DNA of 64,000 bases from Epiperipatus broadwayi (GCA_028023455.1 JAQFVV010006215.1:8233230-8297229); one strand, 5' to 3'; counted from the stretch's first letter, positions 23,600 to 36,535 are shown. Program-made: numbers and translations. Notes: generated by a model not told the origin, from the letters alone.

Positions 23600-26500
23600 T
23601 GTAACCCTCTAAAGTGTGGTCCCAACTCCGTAATGTAAGTGCCCTGAGAATCGTAACCTCGATCACTGATCAATTCCCGCTACACATTGTCAGCTATTAA
23701 GAGCTGTATCCAAAAGCATATTATGCTATCTATTTTATGCACCAAGGACCACAACCAACATCTGGAACAACTTATCACAGACCAAACTAATGATCTAACA
23801 TAAACTTTTATGATTTAATTTGATCGCAGCCAGGGTGTACCGCGATGACCTATCATAGTAGTATGATAAAATACAGTAAACAAATTATAAGTGTAATGTT
23901 ATTATGTTACAAACCTTAATTTGCGATTTTTATTGTATGAGACCCGATGGCCGACCATGTACAAGATGGCGTAATTTGTGAAACTACATAATATTATGAA
24001 ATTTTAAACCATCTATATGATTTTAATACAAATGCTAGTCTAGGTAAAGCTTTGCAATAAATAAACATAAATAATTGGGTTCTTTTTATAGTTTACTATA
24101 TCACTGAGACTCTTTTTATACTGACAAATGACAATTTAAAATGTTAAGTAAATATATTCAATCATATCATTATTTGGTAAATCTGTTTACAGGTTTAATA
24201 ATCAATTTGTATTGTATACTAGATCAACTACGCAAAGCCAAAATGATGGAAAAGGTAAATGGGATTTTATTGTACCCCCCCCCACATCATAAACTACCAA
24301 AGACTAAAAGCATCCAAATGTTTTTTCAAAATATTACTAAACTCTTATATCATGTTGACGATAGTATGTGCTTCAATGTATGCTCTATCCAAGGTTTATG
24401 ATTTCTGATTTTAAGAATGACACATAGCAACGGCACAGTAAGTTTAATTATAAATCAACTTTTATTTACAAATTTATGAATAATAAGTAATTAATTCCAA
24501 TGTTATAATTAAAAACATAAATAAACAAATAAAATAAATAAATTATAATTCCATTGACTTTCTTCACTAACATATCATAGGTACGGTTTTAAAAACCTAA
24601 TCATACCTTATTTCAATTTGATATAATGAATCTTGAGCAAATTATACTAAATTCAACATCAACTCATGAAGTATTTAACATCATTTCCAGATTCAATAAA
24701 TCCATACCGTAAACTTATAATAATATAATAAATAATATTATATCTGTAGGATTTAGCTATAATGCAATCATTAAATAAAATGAAAATTTAAACTTACACT
24801 CCAGTAAATAATAATCAACCGACAGTTAATTATTATGAAGTAACTTGAATAGAATGTCCTGCTACAATTTGATGATCTAACTTATGAACTATACTTACAA
24901 ATAGAAGAAGATGATTTAGCAGATTAACTAAAATACTTTGCCCAACTTATATCTATGAAGTAAAACATATTCCTGTGGATGCGTTCATCTACACATAGGA
25001 ATTAAATAATACTAAACGCTTTGTGGATTGATACACCATCATAAAGTAATACGTATAATTACACAATTCCGCGGATTAACCACCAGCGCTGGAATGAGTG
25101 TAAAATACAAAAATGGCAATTAAATAATCTGTGGATTAACCACTGGCACAGATTAATGCCTTTCAACATTATAAAACAACATTACTATTTACTTCACATT
25201 AAAGTGCAAAATCATCCTCCTCAGTTATTCTGATCATTCAGAAAACACTAACACTTTAGCAAATGTGGGTTCTTGCATAATAAAATGTTACTCTAATCAG
25301 GACAACTAATGTACTAACTTATCTTGCTTAAAATAAAACATGTGTAATATAATATAAGTAATATTAGCATAGGAATATAAATCTGGAAAGACTCACAAAA
25401 TACCTCACAAAGATTGATACATCTCATGAATTCATTTAGTACTTTTCAAGCCCTTTCGCAAGCGCTATTCTCTTGAATAAGTATTTTATTCAACCCCTAT
25501 TAATTTAAACTTAATAAAATATAACTTATGAACTTCACATGCAAGTTCATATAACGATAAAATTAAAGTAATGAATTATTCATCAAATACATAAAATCTA
25601 ATAGGTGTGTGTGTGATATAAATTAAATATATAGCATTTTAAAGTTCAATATATGAATTTTAGCAGATGTGTGTGTCACAAATTAGATTGTAGAGCACTT
25701 TATAACTATAAATATGATCCGTGAAATCCATGTACGATGTGTCGAACAATAAATGTACGAAGTAATAAATATAATTATGGTTGAATTCCATACATGCAAT
25801 TTTATCCATTTGTGTTAATTATTATCAGCAATATTAGATTAACGATTTTTACGTGGCTCCATAAACAAGAAACAATTTCAAAAACATGACACGCAGAACT
25901 TAAATGAAAATGTTTTTCAAAAGTTATTAATTTCTACATTTCTCTATTAAAAATGTTCCAAGTTTATTACATCCATGCTAATATTTATTTATCCACGCTT
26001 AAATCTAGGAATAATAATTACAGCAATTAATTCAATCATTCCAAACTGACGATAAAATTAGAAAATAGCTTTGATCATTTATTGAAGACTGTTTATTATC
26101 CAAATGGCAAACAAATTAACTAGCAAATATATTCCTGGCATTATAAAGTTAAATATCAATCAATGCTATATTTTTATTAGAATTAGAAATGGAAATATTA
26201 AACTATATTGATAACTTTAACATTTTACTTTAATTTAAACTTCTTCTTTTTTAAAAAACAAATTTTCATATTTATAAAACTTTTGTAATTAAAATACTTA
26301 TTTAATTTTTCCAAATTGTAGAACAATAAACATTTTAAAACATACCAAATTCTTGCAATTAATTCTTTTAAACTGGGAAGCTCCGACATTTTAAATGTAA
26401 TATTGGGAAATTATTACCGGTGATTTGATCCACTTGGCCAGCCGACTTGAACAGACTTTTAAATTTAGCAATTCATCTTATAATTAAATACCACGATGTT

Positions 26501-26690
26501 ATTTTACTTTTATAGAAAATTTGTGGTAATCCGTTTACTTGTTAACTATTTTAAAATAAGCTTATCAAAATTACACCATTTGCCTTTTTACCATTTTCTT
26601 TTCCTTCCTCCCTCCAAAAGCAAACTAACAGACGATCTTCTCTTAAATTCGCGCTCTTTTCTTTTTTTACATTGAGACGCTTACGTAATT
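23600..26690. repeat. Unclassified repeat-like block
   Basis: The block begins TGTAACCC immediately after a TATATATATAT run, the same junction type as the LTR element at 29422. Base composition and texture differ from the flanking intron (patches such as CCCGATGGCCGACCATG). An internal motif, CGGATTAACCACCAGCGCTGG near 25072 and TGGATTAACCACTGGCACAG near 25132, is repeated. There is no convincing coding. It ends without a clear boundary near 26650-26690. It could be a long LTR or a non-autonomous element. Confidence 0.35.
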
Positions 26691-27103
26691 ACTGTATTTA
26701 TTTTTAATAATTTATTTTAATTGAACAAATGGTTTTTTTTTTTTTATTAATTCAATATAAATAATTTTTAAGATCATTTTAAACAAATGTAAATAAAATA
26801 TTATATTTTAATACTATTTTACCAAATTTAATGTGTTGTTAAAAATTTTTAAAAGTTAAACATTTTGATATGAATTAGTATATGGAACGAATCAAATTTA
26901 AATTTATTAAAATAATATAAGAGAGTAATCTGTTCAAAGCGCAAATCAAGCCAATCAAATCACCAAAGAAGACAGAGAAATTTTTTTAATAAGTTACATC
27001 AATTATTATATTTTATGCTAAAATATATGGTTACAATATATATTGCATATGCACTGCAAAATAAAAAATATAAAAATCATTTATTATTTTTAATTGTAAA
27101 TAA

Positions 27104-27451
27104 ATGATTGTGATATAGAGATAGAGGATAAAGCGATTATTAATTTATGAGTAATATAACTAATAAAATAGTGAAAAAAGTCAAAAAGTTAAATAAAAAC
27201 ACTGAAAACAAAAAATAATATTCAACTAGAATACAAACAAAAAAGGAATTCTCATCGGATATAAATTTAAAGAAGAAATGATTGTGATATAGAGATAGAG
27301 GATAAAGCAATTATTAATTTATGAGTAATATAACTAATAAAATAGTGAAAAAAGTCAAAAAGTTAAATAAAAACACTGAAAACAAAAAATAATATTCAAC
27401 AAGAATACAAACAAAAAAGGAATTCTCATCGGATATAAATTTAAAGAAGAA
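27104..27451. repeat. Two-copy tandem repeat, 174-bp unit
   Basis: 27104-27277 and 27278-27451 are almost identical (I see two differences) and begin ATGATTGTGATATAGAGATA. The repeat lies less than 100 bp from the donor site of the exon at 27538. It is a recent duplication. Confidence 0.9.
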
Positions 27452-27537
27452 ATTACTCATGAGGAAAATAAATATCATCAATAAATTCTTAAATACTATT
27501 ATATAAATATAAATTAAGGTTTAAATAATCCTCTTAC

Positions 27538-27714
27538 CTTATCTTTGTCTTGAGCAGACACAATTGTTACAATAGTACCTCCAGCAGAATTCTCATTTAT
27601 TCTAACTACAATTTGCTTTTGTTCAAACTGTGGTCGGTGATCATTGATATCAATCACATTAATCACTAACACAGCAAATGCAGTAACTTCTGAAGCAGTC
27701 AAATCACCAACAAA
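27538..27714 (-). CDS. Cadherin exon: end of EC b, DINDH linker, start of EC c
   Basis: This exon has 177 bp and phase 0 at both ends. I chose the acceptor TTTTGTTGCAG before 27714 because it keeps frame with the upstream exon ending ...ASASYQ. An alternative AG 17 bp upstream would break the phase. The donor is AAG|GTAAGA after 27538. The peptide contains FVGDLTASEVTAFAVLVINV, then IDINDHRPQF (calcium-binding interdomain linker) and VVRINENSAGGTIVTIVSAQ ending DKDK. It thus closes one EC repeat and opens the next with the usual ENxxxGTxV pattern. The downstream exon 22 kb away resumes exactly at the next residue of the EC fold. Confidence 0.9.
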
Positions 27715-28917
27715 CTGCAACAAAACAGATTCTAAATAATAATAAAAACAAAATTAATATTTTAGTAATATTTTAATAATTTAATTCCTGACATATACTT
27801 TTATTTATCTTAAAATTTTCTCTCTATATATTATATAAAATTGATTTCAGCTTTAGCAGTGAAAAATATTAAGAATACTGTTTTTCTGAATTAATAATGA
27901 ATCAATATAATTCAAAAACCAAGAAATGTTTACAACAATACATGGTAATGTGTGGGTAAAAGAATGCAGGTAAATTATTGCTAAAATATTGCAGTTTAAT
28001 AGACATCTTTAAGTATTTTTTCCCATTAGGGCACATTATTTCCATGTTTTATACATAATATTAAAATAAAATACCGAGAGACCTATTATAATGAAGATGC
28101 TTATTGCAAACAAATTGTATAGTGAAAGCATTTTTTTCAGTTAAAAATTTATATAATGAAACCAAAGATATCTTGGTCATATTATGTAAAAGTTAAGTCA
28201 CTACTTTGTTTTACTTATATTTTTCTTACATCTTTAGCCATAAAAATATTTTGTACAAATAATAACTAGCTATAAATTTAAAAACCTAGGTTATAAAACT
28301 GATTAATTATCAGGAGAAAAAAATCCCCAAACAGAAATACTATAAAATTGTCAATGAAAAATGCTGTAGTGAATACTATGGACTTAACAAAAGCAGATTT
28401 AAAAAGCTGATTAAAGGCATTGGAAAAAAATTTCCAAGTTAGAAAGCAGTAGTAAAGTTATTATTTTTATTATTAATGTAAGTTTATTTTTCTTTTTAGA
28501 ACATTGATTTTAATTTTTACTAAGAATCAAAAATAGAGAGGATAGCATCAAAAAATTTTTTTTACTAGGGAGTGTTTTTGCTAATGATATGTTTAATTTA
28601 AAATCTGTAAACTTTTGGCTTATTATTTTATTTTATATTTTTAAAATTTTGATTTCAGTTTTCACTAAAATTCGTACACAATCCCTATTTTGATCACTAA
28701 GTCATAAGACAATTCAGTTTCAGTCATTAATGTTTGCCCTAACCTTTCATCTACCATTCCCCAAAAGCAATTGCTTCAACAAGACTTGTCCACCAAATTC
28801 TCCATATTGACAGCAACAATATAGATTTATTTTTTCTACATTCATCATTTCATAAACTAATCTAACCAGTCATTGTGATTTGTGCTGTACAATTTTTGTA
28901 ATAATTGTATAAAACGG

Positions 28918-29006
28918 AGCCCCCACCTCCTCCCACCTCATAAAAAAAAAAGGGGGGGTGAAAAATAAAAACTCCCTCCCCACCCCAACCCCTCCCCCCC
29001 CCCCCA
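28918..29006. repeat. C-rich / G-rich homopurine-homopyrimidine tract
   Basis: This is a run of C-blocks (CCCCCACCTCCTCCC, ACTCCCTCCCCACCCC, then a 13-C run) interrupted by A10 and G7 tracts. It stands out sharply in AT-rich intron. The minus strand (the transcribed RNA) would carry clustered G-runs. Confidence 0.8.
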
Positions 29007-29421
29007 TATATTCTTTTTTTTATGTATAAAATGAGTTATTCATTTGCTAAAAGCAAATAAATTTTTGAATGAATTAAATAAGTACTATCTTTTATTATAA
29101 GATGATTAATGGCAACCCATTCTTTCCTGGATTGATGATATTGATAGCCAATTTAGGCATGAATAGTTAATCTATAATTTATTCCAAATAGTAAATTCAA
29201 ATTTCAAAATGCTTCAAAATAAATGTTTCTTCACTAAAAACTAAAAGATATAATTTGAAATAAATTTTTTAAATAAAATGCAATAGTTTAATTCACATTA
29301 GAGACTGCTGATGTTTATTAGTTAGAAAAAAAAAAGTATTTAAAAGCACTTCATTGAATGCATAGGAACTTTATGATAAGCCGAATGCGTAGAAATTAAA
29401 TTATAAAAAATATATATATAT

Positions 29422-31148
29422 TGTAACGGGCACGGGACGATCGAAGGCTACACTTCCCTTTTATGAGTGCATAATGGGGAATTCTAATGATTCAAGATTG
29501 TCCAATTTCCGCTACCTCAAGCAGAGAGAACATACGGACATACACGAGTCTATATCCGTATTTGACCGAATCTGTATGCTATACGGATATAGCACCAGAT
29601 TATTTTTCCCGACCAACCATCTCTCGACTGCTGTAATATCTGACAGAGTTACAGCGCTTGGATGATTTATAAATTTAACGGGATCAAATACTGCACCACC
29701 AACTTCCACGTGTTAATTCAATAATCAAAAAAAATGAATAATAGTTTTCCCACCCTTTGACGAGACTATCCTTTTGGAGTGGCGAAGAACAAGACAAGGC
29801 AGGTTTAAATAAAATAATAGATTTAATAGAATAAATTAATCGTAAAAGAGATATAAAAAAAAAACCCACATTAACATGAAATGAAAAACAGATTATAATC
29901 TATAGTGCTACAAGAAAAGAATACATATAAAACTATTATAAATGATGGTACATTTATAAATCGTCAGCCTGGGTATTTATCAAAAAAATTCAAAAATGTC
30001 TTTATCATTCACAAAAGGCATGTGGCCATTGTCTAATTAAACTATGTGCACATTGAAATATATAACAAAATAGTATGTATCTTTACCTAGGTTTTAGTCT
30101 CTGAATTTATCCGACGTCTTGCCGACCGTCATGTGGATTTTCTCCACTTCTTTAGGAGGGATGGTCGCAGGTTAGATTTGGTTGTGTGTAGCTTCTCAGT
30201 GTTTAAGGCATCAAGGACGAGGCATCAAGGACATGGCAACTAAATGAATCCACCGGCAGGCGCTACAACAGCAGTTGTTATATCTTGGCAAGAACCATTA
30301 GTACAGTAAGTCCGGATCGACCAGCGACCATGACGGCCTTAGCCCATTCTAGATGAGGCACCGATGTTGAAAGTCATATTTGTTAACTATAGCGGTTGAT
30401 TATTGGAGCTGTGTTTTACCACCCTCTCAACACAAAGTCTCTAGCTCTAATCTCTACTGAAAACTTTTTTTTTTTTAATTAAAAAAATTCCACCACCTTT
30501 GTCCTTCCGATCCTTTGTTTTCACTTTCATTCACACCTTTCTTACTATGCCTTCGGCCATATGTAAATTTGTTTTACCCAATCTAGTAGCACTATGTACA
30601 TTTATTTATTTAAATATTTTTTTAATTTAATTACACAGATTTTTAAAACATGTTCTTCTCTCTTTTTTTATTTAAGTTTAGACAAGCATTTATTATTGCT
30701 GTCTATATTCTGCTTCAAATACACTCCATACACGCATTTCGTTTATCGTCAAATGTGTACTTTAAAACCCAGATCCTTATCTTTTGATTATGTTTAACTT
30801 TCTATGTTTTGCACGCTATTTAAGGTTTTTTTTAAACTTTACTTTCTTTCAAAATCAGATTTTAACTTGCACTTGATTTATATTTCTTTATCACTTTATT
30901 TTTTAACGTACACCTCCAATATTTCTAATTTTACATTTTAATTTCACCAAAATCCGACCTTTGGAGGGTAAATGATAAGAATCTTTTTGATTCTAATTCT
31001 CTCTCTTTTTTAATTAATTGAAACATTTCTTTGTTCTGTAAATTTTTTTAAGCTCGCTCTTTTTTCTTTATTTTATCAAACATGATATTTAATACTCTGT
31101 GAATGTTTAATATTTATGTGTGTGACCGCAGTATGTGCGATCATCACA
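29422..31148 (-). repeat. 3' LTR (1727 bp) of gag-only element
   Basis: It is nearly identical to 34810-36535. On the plus strand it runs from TGTAACGGGCACGGG to ATCATCACA. Short open frames inside it occur in both copies but resemble no known protein. Confidence 0.9.
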
Positions 31149-31156
31149 TTACACTG

Positions 31157-31168
31157 TTCCCCTCCTTT
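31157..31168 (-). promoter_or_regulatory. Polypurine tract of gag-only element
   Basis: On the element strand AAAGGAGGGGAA precedes the 3' LTR but stops 8 nt short of it. This is slightly unusual, as tracts normally abut the LTR. Confidence 0.6.
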
Positions 31169-32026
31169 AAAATTTTTTTTGTAAAAAAAAAATTTTAAAT
31201 TTATGCATCGAAAGCTAGATGCTCCCAACTACTGTTCAAACCTTTTTAGATTTATGCATTCCCAATATGATTTAATGATGAGGTTAATCTCTAGAAAGGC
31301 GACCAGGTAAATTACATCTCTTTCCTTGATGACCCAACCAGCATTGCCAAACCAATTTAATCTTGTCATTATCATTACATGCATTTTATTTCTGACTAAT
31401 ACTCGTATATACAGGTTCGAATCCACAGGATATCTCTGTGACCCGATTAAACCTGTTCATACATCACATCCTGCAAATGATAAACCCCTAAGTGTCAACT
31501 GTGGACACTATTACCGAGGTGAGTTGGGAGGCTGGCATCTTTTCATCCAGCTCATCCATGAGCTCAGTTTATTTTCTGATAGCTCTTAATTTATACAAGG
31601 GGTTCTTTTCCCCATCGATAGGTCTCTAAACCATTGACTCACGATATCTGTCCAATATCTAACTGGAAATCTTAATCCAGTGAGTCATTATGAGAACGGG
31701 ATCTCTGTCCCTGTGTTCTCTATATGATAAGATTTGGCGCACTGCAGAACATACATGAATGAATAACGAAGAAGGCATAACCAACTACTGTTCAGACCCA
31801 TCTACCAATATCTAAACCTACATGCCTTCAGTCTCGATCTATGACCTCACACTCATATTTATCTTATGCTTTCTTACTTTATCATAATGTCCTTCATCCC
31901 TTTTTCCACTTATCGGCTCATCATTTCTTTATTTTATCAGGATCCATATTACAGTCCATTCTCCATGACTCGTGGTCCATTTCCAATCTTGTTATCATTA
32001 AATCCTTCCTTTATTTGTGACTGCCC
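31169..32026. other. Element interior 3' of gag, no pol recognised
   Basis: This stretch would hold pol in a complete element. Only short frames are present (such as minus 31426-31229), and I recognise none of them as protease, RT or integrase. It is probably a deletion scar or 3' untranslated region. Confidence 0.5.
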
Positions 32027-33472
32027 TTAAGTTTTATCTGGTGGTTGTCTTCCTCTATTGACATCACCTCTGCCTCCTATGGAATGTGGGGTTTGCTCCC
32101 TAGGCTCATGGCCCTCTGTCCTGTCATATGGACGCTTACATTCTGTCTCCCATCTCTGTCGTCTATTTTCCTGCCTCCTTGGTTTCCATCCCATAGAATA
32201 TCCCCGGTTTTCTTGCCATCGTCGTTCCCCAGGATCCCATCCATTTTTTACTATAGGTGATTCTTTTAGAGGTAGACCAGATTGACATCCATCCTCCCTT
32301 TGGTTGTCCCTGGTGGCGTCCAATGCACTCAGCAATTCGGCGACCCGGTCCACCATCTTCCTCTCCGTACTGATTAGAGTTCGTTCAATATCCTTTGGAA
32401 ACCCAGGCCTAATTATCCGGAGTATTTGTGTCTCAGATAATGAATTTGCAGTCATCATTCGTAACTTAGCCACTTGACGATGGAAGAATGTTATAAATGA
32501 TTCCTCCGGTCTCCATTTATCCTGTTTTATCCAATGTAACATATCTTCTTGGAGTTCCTCACTCCAATAACTGGTCTCCAATGCTTTATAATATCCTGCA
32601 AATGTGATGGGTTTCTGGAACAGTGAGTTCCCCCAGACTTGTGATTCGCCTTGCAAATGGCTGCAGGTGACTGCTATCTTGGCCTCCTCACTCATTCTAC
32701 CGAATTTGAAGTACCGTTCTAGGCTGTTCAAATGCTCCATCGGGCTTTCTCCAGGGTTTCCAGCGAAGACTTGGATCTTCAGAAATTGGTGAAAGCCCAC
32801 AGGATAATCCATGTAATTTCCAGCTCTCATAATTCCACATTCTTCACTGGTTCTTGGTCCTATGCCCTCTATGTTGGCATTGGTACTACTATTGGCTGAC
32901 CTTTTGATACTCTCTTCAACTTTTGTATTTAACCCTGCTACTACCTTTGCCACCTGACTTAAATTCTCCTGTACGCTCATCATCAATATATGATCCTCCA
33001 CTCTAACCACTTCCACCTCTTCATCTAACTGTCTTATCTCCCTTTCTGGTCACCCTATGTCCTTTTCCCAATCAAATTCTGCTAACTCTCTACTTCTATC
33101 CTCCACTACTTCTGATTCCTCTTATGCACATGGCCCCATACTTCTTTGTTCATCCATTTTAATCTCTTGGTGAAATCCATTCCATGTGTCATTAGCCTTT
33201 GATTGCAGGATGACCTCATTTCTTATTTCTTTGCTGACTTCAGCCCATCTTTTCTGGCAGTCTATCTCTACCTTTACCATCCATTCTTCTATTCTTCTCT
33301 CATGACTGTCCATGAGTTCTTTCATGAATTGCTCTTGCTCCATCCTCATTTCCTTTAACATATCCATAATATTACTATAGGCCATTGTATCCTTTACTTT
33401 CATCTCCTCTCCATTCCCTTCTTTTACTTCCTTTTCTTGAAGTTCCATTTTGGCTTGAGCCCTTGTTCGCAT
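32027..33472 (-). pseudogene. Retrotransposon Gag, two in-frame stops
   Basis: Two open segments, 33472-33122 and 33016-32027, are in the same frame. They are separated by a TAA at 33122-33124 and a TGA at 33050-33052, both explicable by C to T changes. The N-terminal 116 codons (start MRTRAQAKMELQEKE) are highly charged and likely coiled coil. The second part has a Retrotrans_gag-like capsid core (FAGNPGESPMEHLNSLERYF, then HLQGESQVWGNSLF, then DMLHWIKQDKWRPEESFITF). It ends in an Arg-rich tail (KPRRQENRRQRW, GGRGDVNRGRQ) in place of a CCHC knuckle. The basic tail could bind RNA. Family membership is inferred from these patterns. Confidence 0.75.
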
Positions 33473-34786
33473 AAATAAGATTTTTATTTAACTTTCTTTA
33501 TATCTGGACTGATTATTCCTATTATTGACCTCTTCTGACTAGACTTATACACAACTTCTTTCGACTGACTTTATCTTTTTTCACTTTGATTAACTTTTAA
33601 TTTCTTAGTTGTCTATCGATCAGCATTCAGATCGCTAGCCAACCCAAACATCCGTACTCTGGTTCATCTTCTTATTCGCCTGCCTTAGATTCGCCCAACT
33701 GCCTGTCCACCTTGATGATTGTCCTCTATTTTCCCTCTTCATCTACCTCTGACCCCTATACTTCAATCAAATGATGCACTTATATATTCTTTTAAATTTA
33801 ACTTACTTAAATACCATACTTTTTCTTCTGTTACTGATATACATTATAAATTCGTTTTATTTGACTGTGTCTCCAACATTATCCTTCCGATATATATATT
33901 TTCTACTCCTACGTTTACAAAATTCGGCCACTTACGGTTGTGGCTGTCTTAAATAAGATCATACACATATATATATATTACTTCTCTTACACATGCGACT
34001 ATTCTAGAATCACACCTATATTTTCTTCCGCTTAATTAAAATACATGACAATCCTTATAGTTTCTTCAATTTAACTTATACACGCGAATTCCTTTTATCA
34101 TTAAAATATTTTATTTTCCGCTTAACTGGGACCGTTATTATTTATTCACACATATATATTTCTACATTTAACTTAGTTTCGACTATTTTAATCATTTAAC
34201 CTTTATAACTACAACATTACTGGAACTGTTTCACTATTTCTAACTTAACTATTTTATGTTTTCGTTAATTAATTACATCCAGATAATCTATATTCGATCG
34301 CTATAATTATTACATTTTACTATACGATTATGAAACACACACATTGATCTATTCTTTAATTTTACTGGGCTATTATTATCTAGCGTAAACTTTCATGAAA
34401 CTTTTGTTATTCTCTTTCTTTAAAAACGATTTATATTACATTACAGCAATCATTTGATATAATTAGTTATTTGTTCGTTACAACTTGTCTAAATATTCTT
34501 GTCTCAGATTATCCCTCACTACGCATTTCAAAACTTTCATAATACTAACAAAAAAAAAATCCCCCCCCTCTTTCTATTCTTTGTACACATTTGATGTGAA
34601 ACGCCCATATAGAGTATCATAAAATAAACTTATCCCCTTTGTCTTCGCTTCTCGCCACTTTAACTTACAACGCTAATTTTATATGTTTGAAAACACATAT
34701 ATTAAAACAATTTTTATTTTAGAAAATATTTATGTTATCTTATAAAATTATTTAACACGTGATCACTAATTGCACAGCAATTTCAT
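33473..34786. other. Leader / 5' untranslated region of gag-only element
   Basis: This is about 1.3 kb between the primer-binding site and the gag start with no coding. It is long for a leader and AT-rich. Confidence 0.5.
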
Positions 34787-34804
34787 ATCCCGGAATGGCC
34801 CCCA
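34787..34804 (-). promoter_or_regulatory. Primer-binding site, tRNA-Pro-like
   Basis: On the element strand TGGGGGCCATTCCGGGAT lies 5 nt inside the 5' LTR. It matches 15 of 18 positions of the classical tRNA-Pro primer-binding site, as I recall that sequence. The complement reads as a tRNA T-stem plus acceptor end and CCA. Confidence 0.75.
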
Positions 34805-34809
34805 AAATA

Positions 34810-36535
34810 TGTAACAGGCACGGGACGATCGAAGGCTACACTTCCCTTTTATGAGTGCATAATGAGGAATTCTAATGATTCAAGATCGTCCAATTTCCGC
34901 TACCTCAAGCAGAGAGAACATACGGACATACACGAGTCTATATCCGTATTTGACCAAATCTGTATGCTATACGGATATAGCACCAGATTATTTTTCCCGA
35001 CCAACCGTCTCTCGACTGCTGTAAGATCTGACAGAGTTACAGCGCTTGGATGATTTATAAATTTAATGGGATCAAATACTGCACCACCAACTTCCACGTG
35101 TTAATTCAATAATCAAAAAAAATGGATAATAATTTTCCCACCCTTTGACTAGACTTCCCTTTTGGAGTGGCGAAGAACAAGACAAGGCAGGTTTAAATAA
35201 AATAATAGATTTAATAGAATAAATTAATCGTAAAAGAGATATAAAAAAAAACCCACATTAACATGAAATGAAAAACAGATTATAATCTATAGTGCTACAA
35301 GAAAAGAATACATATAAAACTATTATAAATGATGGTACATTTATAAATCATCAGCCTGGGTATTTATCAAAAAAATTCAAGAATGTCTTTATCATTCACA
35401 AAAGGCATGTGGCCATTGTCTAATTAAACTATGTGCACATTGAAATATATAACAAAATAGTATGTATCTTTACCTAGGTTTTAGTCTCTGAATTTATCTG
35501 ACATCTTGCCGACCGTCACGTGGATTTTCTCCACTTCTTTAGGAGGGACGGTCGCAGGTTAGATTTGGTTGTGTGTAGCTTCTCAGTGTTTAAGGCATCA
35601 AGGACGAGGCATCAAGGACAAGGCAACTAAATGAATCTACCGGCAGGCGCTATGACAGCAGTTGTTATATCTTGGCAAGAACCATTAGTACAGTAAGTCC
35701 GGATCGACCAGTGACCACGACGACCTTAGCCCATTCTAGATGAGGCACCGATGTTGAAAGTCATATTTGTTAACTATAGCGGTTGATTATTGGAGCTGTG
35801 TTTTACCACCCTCTCAATACGAAGTCTCTAGCTCTAATCTCTACTGAAAACTTTTTTTTTTTTAATTAAAAAAATTCCACCACCTTTGTCTTTCCGATCC
35901 TTTGTTTTCACTTTCATTCACACCTTTCTTACTATGCCTTCGGCCATATGTAAATTTGTTTTACCCAATCTAGTAGCACTATGTACATTTATTTATTTAA
36001 ATATTTTTTTAATTTAATTACACAGATTTTAATACATGTTCTTCTCTCTTTTTTTATTTAAGTTTAGACAAGCATTTATTATTGCTGTCTATATTCTGCT
36101 TCAAATACACTCCATACACGCATTTCGTTTATCGTCAAATGTGTACTTTAAAACCCAGATCCTTATCTTTTGATTATGTTTAACTTTCTATGTTTTGCAC
36201 GCTATTTAAGGGTTTTTTTAAACTTTACTTTCTTTCAAAATCAGATTTTAACTTGCATTTGATTTATATTTCTTTATCACTTTATTTTTTAACGTACACC
36301 TCCAATATTTCTAATTTTACATTTTAATTTCACCAAAATCCGACCTTTGGAGGGTAAAAGATAAGAATCTTTTTGATTCTAATTCCCTCTCTTTTTTAAT
36401 TAATTGAAACATTTCTTTGTTCTGTAAATTTTTTTTAAGCTCGCTCTTTTTTCTTTATTTTATCAAACATGATATTTAATATTCTGTGAATGTTTAATAT
36501 TTATATGTGTGACCGCAGTATGTGCGATCATCACA
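34810..36535 (-). repeat. 5' LTR (1726 bp) of gag-only element
   Basis: This is the partner of 29422-31148. The differences are mostly single substitutions with a few 1-bp homopolymer indels. Confidence 0.9.

Larger units (their letters stand above)
5556..27537. other. Cadherin intron, about 22 kb, packed with repeats
   Basis: This is the largest visible intron. Its repeats are listed separately. Stretches where I see nothing identifiable include 5556-6940, 11730-13100, 15920-16260 and 22000-23590 (all AT-rich). Position 12725-12733 and a tract near 22930 are C homopolymers. A plus-strand patch at 16560-16650 has a TATA-like GATAAAAAGGCAG, which may be another LTR remnant. Confidence 0.6.
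29422..36535 (-). mobile_element. Gag-only LTR retrotransposon with 1.73-kb LTRs
   Basis: Long direct repeats 29422-31148 and 34810-36535 (TG...CA ends, roughly 2 percent different by eye) flank a 3.66-kb interior. The apparent target duplication is ATAT (29418-29421 and 36536-36539), weak because the site is an AT repeat. A tRNA-Pro-like primer-binding site lies 5 nt from the 5' LTR (34810 side) and a purine tract lies near the 3' LTR, so the element reads on the minus strand, in host sense. The interior encodes a broken Gag (33472 to 32027). I find no protease, RT, RNase H or integrase. It therefore looks like a non-autonomous derivative that needs proteins from another element. Confidence 0.85.

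Noticed and set aside
27538-27731. An acceptor 17 bp upstream (TTATTTAG before 27731) for the cadherin exon
   Set aside because: It gives a phase that does not match the preceding exon end. The TTGCAG site before 27714 fits phase 0 and the EC fold.
29474-29709. 63-65 aa open frames repeated at 29474-29709 and 34862-35097, which could suggest a duplicated small gene
   Set aside because: They lie inside the two LTRs of the same element, so the duplication is the LTR itself. No family resemblance was seen.
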